Of a stretch of 37,546 nt of DNA, positions 32,947 through 37,546 are shown piece after piece. A program made the position numbers and the translations under genes. The notes below the pieces were generated by a model, which saw only the letters and a list, made by a program, of their open reading frames with translations, did not search any database and was not told the origin of the DNA. Source of the DNA: Chara braunii (taxonomy: Eukaryota > Streptophyta > Charophyceae > Charales > Characeae); assembly GCA_003427395.1 (NCBI GenBank), contig BFEA01000043.1, positions 4,564,696-4,602,241 of the forward strand. Direction: 5' to 3'. Every line of letters begins with the position of its first letter. Positions within the stretch are counted from its first letter, which is position 1.

Positions 32947-34287
32947 TCAGAAGCCACCATCGTCATCGGTGGCATCATCCTGCGACACAGGGGTAGCAGG
33001 TTCATGCATACCTAGATCGATGAGGCGCTTGTTGCCGCTGACGTCCCTGTCAACAAGCAGATGCTCGTCAAATTCGATGCCAACCTTGATCAGCAAGTTG
33101 TGCAAAATACAAACGACGGTGAATTGCTGGGGCAGATTCTCCATGTTCGTCTTGTGGTGGCGCAGAAACAGCCGCCACATCCCCTTCAGTCTCCCAAATG
33201 CTCGTTCGACAACATTCCGTGATGACTTGTGACACGTGTCGAGATGCGCCTCGTCGGGAGGTTGCACTACTCTACCGTAAGGCACTACAAGCCAGGGCAA
33301 GGGTCCATAGGCATTGTCCGCGAGGATGTACCCCCTCGTTCGCACCCCGTATGACAGGTCCACCGCATCCGCCAAGAACAAAGTGCCAGCTTCTGCACGT
33401 CTGTACAGTGACGAATTGATCAAAACCCTAGCATCGTGGGCGCTGCCCGGATACCCCACGTGAACATCCAGCACACGCATGTCGAGGTCAACGACGACTT
33501 GAGCAATGACAGAGTATTGTTGCTTTCAATCGAAATAGTTCTCCACTGGCACATTCGCTGGTTTGTCGACGTACACGTGACTGCAGTCCATGCAACCAAA
33601 ACTGTTTGGGAATCCTTTTGCTGCAAACGCTCGTGTAACCTGCAGCAACCGCCGACCTGTTGGCATCGCTATCTTGTCCGAATATGCAGACAAGATAGCG
33701 TTCGTCACGTCCCTCACCACCTTGATACCACTCGACCGCCCCATCCCAAATGACGACGTTGCACTCTCAAACGTCTCGCCGCTCGCCCACCTGTACAGAG
33801 CGAACGCCACCAGCTGCTCCGACAGCAATGGAGTGCGGTAATGGGTGAGGGACCGTTGAAGAAAAGGAGTGCAGGCGGCGACGATGTCGTAGAACGCCCC
33901 TCTCGTCATTCGTAGCTTCCCATGGAAATAGTCGTCTGTGGCGTCATCATCAATTATGAGATCTTGCCATGTTCCGTCGTTTCTCCTCTGGATCCACCAT
34001 CGTGGCGTCTCCCTAGGAAGGACGACCGACACAATGGCATTCGCCATAAGGAACGACTCATCCCAAACTGTGGCAGACGAACTCGAATCCGCCATGGCGT
34101 GCGTGACGATGGTCTCCCTCACCCCGACTCTTCTCGCAAGACTGCGCCTCAATGCCGTTGTGTGCTGCAGATGTGTCGATAAGGTGAGCAACGCTGTAAC
34201 CACCAGATGTTTCTCACGATGGGACAGTTCTCGACGATGTGGCGCAGAGTCGTCCACCGCCACACACAAAAATTCGATATCCTCCAT
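32947..34287 (-). pseudogene. PIF/Harbinger DDE transposase with one premature stop
   Basis: It cuts and joins the element ends in the nucleus. The ATG at 34287 (MEDIEF) is chosen because the homologous fragment at 2227 starts at the same place; the frame is open to 34434. About 446 codons end at 32947. Order: helical N-terminus, TPRWWIQRRNDGTWQDL, a helix-turn-helix-like part with TRGAFYDIV and FGMGRSSGIKVVRDV, then the DDE nuclease: D in GCMDCSHVYVDKP, D in YILADNAYGP, E in NVVERAFGRLKGMW, with 36 residues between the last two. GYPGSAHDARVL is typical of the DDE_Tnp_4 family. The only break is TGA at 33526-33528, in frame with both halves and followed by matching sequence; it sits after VENYFD where CGA would need one C-to-T change. 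Normal family length is about 350-450 residues. Confidence 0.85.
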
Positions 34288-34339
34288 GGACGAGGAGGCG
34301 GCGTAGTGTAAATTAATCAAGATTTCACGATTAGGGTGC

Positions 34340-34381
34340 ACTTGAAACTCAAGAGTTCTCAAGTGGTGTGGAACGAGGCTC
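34340..34381 (-). mobile_element. PIF/Harbinger right end (TIR)
   Basis: Read inward on minus from 34381 it begins GAGCCTCGTTCCACACCACT, differing at one base from the end at 14026 over the first 20, and continues with CTTGAG-type repeats as at 14044-14170. TTA follows at 34382-34384. The transposase ATG is only 94 bp inside this end. Confidence 0.7.
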
Positions 34382-34384
34382 TTA

Positions 34385-35712
34385 CTATGAATAACAGATG
34401 CATCTGGACAACATCTGCAGGAAGATACGCTCACGTTTCAGAGTGTATGTTTCCAGCAACTAGCTGAAATATATCGTTATGTTTTCCCCAAAGAAAGAAA
34501 AAAACATGTCTTATAATATAGCATAGGGCGGCGATAGCGGCGGTGGCGGCGCCCGATCGTCGGCTGGGGCTGTGTAGGTTGCAAAATCTGAGCAGGTGGA
34601 CGCCGATCCTTTCTGGTGGCGCCTACCCTGCCAGGCACCATAGTTGTGTGAGAGCTATGGCGACAGTGCCCTGGCGTAGCCTAGCCCTTGAGTGGGTTAG
34701 GGAGTGTCTTTGCACTCTTACGCCAAGGCATCTTGGCAGCTCCGTACTTTACCTCCATACAAACCTTCATACCTAACAGGATCTCGAACACCAGAGGAAC
34801 CGACCTCCCCTCAAGCCTTCTGCTGGAAAGGGGGTTTCACCATCCAAGGGCCGTGTGTTGTACTCTCATCACATGCCATCTTGACTGCCTCGGCTGACTC
34901 GATCACTAGGATAAGCACTGACATGGAAAGCGGAGCGGTGCATCTGGATGCAGTGGGATTGCGTGCGGCTACTGTGGTAGCGCTTCGGCAGATCCAAGGG
35001 TTTCAACAAGTCTCGTTTGACCTATCTTCATCACAATGGCAGTCTGAAAGGAGGGAATAAAGCGCCATGCGCGACGACACTAGCAGGAATGACGCGGTGA
35101 TGTATCCAGATACGTTTTAACTTAGTAATTTTGTAAGTTTCCTTTTGCATATCTTGAGTACATGTAAGTATAGTTTAGGTTATATTTGGTAATTTAGCAG
35201 GTTATTTGCTCGGTTATCGAGTAGTGTGATTGCCTCAGAATGTTGAGTTACTCGAATGATACTGTTAGACCGTCTTCCTTACACCCTATGTGCATTTACT
35301 TCAAGTTCTGTTTGTAATCCCTTCCTTCTTACCTAATTTGATTTTTTTTTACTATAGTATCTAGGAATGGTTACATACTAGGTTGCTTTCAGATTCAACA
35401 TATTATGAGTAAGTGCCAAGCAAGCAGATAGTCCATTATGGAGTACAACTAGTGTCACGACATATTTAAGTCTTCTATGCGAACTGCCTCTCGTCTCTTC
35501 GTGAGTGGGTTGCGTGTTGCTTGTCGTTGTTGAGACGGTTAGGTACGATTTGTCGGGCTCAAGTTTGTAGGGCTGCAGAGGCTGCCCTTAGTGTCTCGTT
35601 TTTAGAGACACGTATTGTTGAAGTATCTTAGGATTGAGGGAGAGGGATAATTGCCATATGCCATGTATGAGAATACATTTGTGATTTCTCTCCTTGTTTG
35701 TTTTAGGTATTT
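34385..35712. other. Spacer without a recognisable gene
   Basis: Frames at 34543-34776 and 34704-35060 on plus are short and not recognised. From 35100 onward the sequence becomes AT-rich without repeats that stand out. Confidence 0.45.
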
Positions 35713-35739
35713 TTGCATTTTGATAAGACTGGTTTTCTT

Positions 35740-36190
35740 TGTAGTCATTATAAAATAGTTAGTACGAAGGAGCAGTGGGAACACGAATGGTCGGATGATA
35801 TGAGAGACCCGGTGAAGAGCAAACTAGAGTTGTATCCATTGGGTGCGTGGTGGGAAACTCATCTTGGCAACAAAGACTCTTTACAATATTCTGGATGGTG
35901 ATGATGAAAATGTATCCCTACAACTTATTTTTCTATCGACAACGACACTACAGGGGCAGTGTGAGTGTCATCGTCAGTGGTGGGAGCGTTAGTCAATTTT
36001 AGTCATTATAAGAGTAGTTAGCACGAGGGAGTAGTGGGAACATCAATGGTTGGACAAAACGAGAGACTCAGTGAAGAACAAACTGTATCCATTGGCTGCG
36101 TGGTGGGAAACCTGTCTAGGCAACAAAGGCTCTTTACAGTGTGATTGGACAGTGATGATGGGAGGGTAACCCTACAACTTTTTTGTCTTG
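35740..36190 (+). repeat. Diverged direct duplication of an exon-like segment
   Basis: 35740-35935 and 35997-36190 are direct copies about 257 bp apart, with clear but incomplete identity and small indels. Copy one encodes VSTKEQWEHEWSDDM, then YPLGAWWETHLGNKDSLQ in an open frame that closes at 35899-35901. Copy two encodes the same pattern (YPLAAWWETCLGNKGSLQ) but has a TAG at the matching Gln codon. A possible splice acceptor (TTTCTTTGTAG) precedes copy one. I do not recognise the protein; a duplicated exon of a decayed gene is the simplest reading. Confidence 0.5.
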
Positions 36191-37460
36191 CCCAACTCCT
36201 GATCTTTGAGCTTAAAGTATACGTTTTCCCCAAGACTCTCAATGTGTGGCCGTTTCTTGGTTGTTTTCAATTGTCTATTCTCTGTAGATAATATTCCTAC
36301 CCCTAGTACTAATTTTTGTTACGATTAAATTTAGGGCGTACTTGGATTGAATTTTAGAATTCAATTGTATCTAAGAATCTAGTCTGCCTTTGGAAATAAT
36401 TTAGGGTTAAATTGTAAAATTCCCGTGAATTGCCTTTTGCATTTTCGAGATTTGCAGTTTATAGCCCGTAGTTTTTTGCCAATAGTGTTTCGACCCTAGA
36501 AACATGCCGGCGTTTTCCTGTTCGTCTTTTGGAGATTCCTTAAATGGACACTGGACCCGGTTTCTAGGAGCCTAAGCTGAGTATTGGCCTCAACAGGTTT
36601 GTACCGGGTTTATATGTAGGGGTGTGTTCCCGGGCCCTGGGGAACGGTTTCACTAGCACCCGAGTCATGGCCTATTTGGACATGTGCGACACTGTAAGAA
36701 AAAAAAGAAAAATAATTTTAAAGACTTAAGAAAAGAAAAAAATGGCAACGTCACATTTCCCAAGATGGGAAAGAGGCCTAGTTTTGAAAGTGTTGCTGTC
36801 CCACTAACCCTCCCGTCTCCTTCCCCTGCTCTCCACCCAGCCAATGCCTAATCAGGACAGAGTGGTATGTGACTGTTGCAGTCTCCCGTACCATCGCGAG
36901 GGAGTCCTTTCGTGTGCATGAGGGGACTCCCTCCTCTGATGGTTCCCATATTGAACCGTGCATTTCGTATATTTTGAGAGAAAATCGAAGTACTGGATGG
37001 GGTTAACAATTGACCGGGAAAAAGAAGGGGGTCAAAAACATGCTCTTCGAGTACTCGATTTTTTTTCATCTTTTTTTTTTTTTTTTTTTTTTTGAGAGAG
37101 AGAAGTTGTCACATTATATTTCCAAGAATCAGATAATGGTCGAGGCCGGGGACCTCACAATTCTACCTGGAAACCACCAAGGTAACGAAAGCTGGAAACC
37201 GGGTCCGACGTCCCCTGACCAGTCTGTCTCTAAACAAAGGCTCCTAAAAAAATTGCCTTGAAACACAATTAAAAGGTGGTTGGTCCAAAACCAACTCGCC
37301 AATCCTTCAGCCTGAAATAGCCTAGGGTTCAAATCACTTTCCAACAGGAAAGATTCCCTCAACGATCAAAGCAAAACCTCACGAACCATATTCACTCTGT
37401 TATGACGTTCAGTGATGTTCACTCTATATTTGATCAGCAACGAGTCATGCCCCATTAGGA
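36191..37460. other. Spacer; no supported gene
   Basis: Poly-A-rich (36700-36740) and poly-T-rich (37061-37093) tracts occur. A GGGTTCAAATCAC motif at about 37325-37337, with a loose A-box-like GGTGGTTGG about 45-50 bp upstream, hints at a SINE head, but this is weak. No gene is recognised. Confidence 0.45.
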
Positions 37461-37477
37461 GTTCTCTCTCTCTCTCA

Positions 37478-37546
<69 letters not shown>
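37461..37546. repeat. (CT)n microsatellite at the window end
   Basis: CT dinucleotides, broken once by AGGC at about 37477, run to the last base, so the tract probably continues beyond the window. Confidence 0.93.

Noticed and set aside
37270-37345. Second SINE or tRNA-like head
   Set aside because: Only the B-box-like GGGTTCAAATCAC is convincing; the A box is loose and no stems form.

Overview
The window reads as nuclear DNA of a plant-lineage eukaryote. It is dominated by transposable elements and their decayed remains, with long poly-T, poly-C, (GA)n and (CT)n tracts and a few N bases. I see no bacterial operon, rRNA, intact tRNA or convincing intact host gene. The style of the Ty3/gypsy polyprotein (chromovirus-like tail) and of the PIF/Harbinger two-gene system fits a charophyte alga such as Chara. 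That assignment is an inference from family resemblance and I could not check it.

Layout. 1-940 holds small foldback (MITE-like) elements. 1612-3395 is a PIF/Harbinger element with terminal inverted repeats (TIRs) and matching 3-bp flanks. It keeps only the N-terminal parts of the two genes such elements carry. 3396-4015 holds a tRNA-like SINE head and another foldback copy. 4016-12757 is one complete but dead Ty3/gypsy LTR retrotransposon on the minus strand: two ~920-bp LTRs, tRNA-Met-type primer site, polypurine tract, gag, protease, RT, RNase H, integrase and C-terminal tail. It carries at least fourteen stops or frameshifts. 12758-14025 is low-complexity spacer.

14026 starts a second PIF/Harbinger end (TTA, then GAGCCTCGTTCCAC). 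A Myb/trihelix-like accessory gene follows (14651-16350, one frameshift), then an unrecognised ORF (16964-17404). 17405-32900 contains no gene I can identify, only structured repeats: a 301-bp MITE, a 63-bp in-frame duplication in a candidate exon, a dimeric ~122-bp satellite at 26.1-26.7 kb, an array of hairpins with a conserved loop and differing complementary arms at 26.9-27.6 kb, and a 180-bp minisatellite at 31.7-32.4 kb. 32947-34287 (minus) is a nearly full-length PIF/Harbinger DDE transposase with one premature TGA, and the matching TIR ends at 34381 next to TTA. 34385-37546 holds no gene I recognise, only a diverged duplication of an exon-like segment and a terminal (CT)n tract.

How the parts fit. 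PIF/Harbinger elements need a DDE transposase and a Myb/SANT-like partner. In the 1.8-kb element the start regions of both genes face each other (transposase from the left, partner from the right). The 14-34 kb interval has the same facing arrangement with matching TIRs. It is therefore either one ~20.4-kb element with a very large interior or two related elements that each lost an end. The most unusual signals are that interval, the hydrophobic N-terminus shared by both Myb-partner copies, and the hairpin array at 27 kb.
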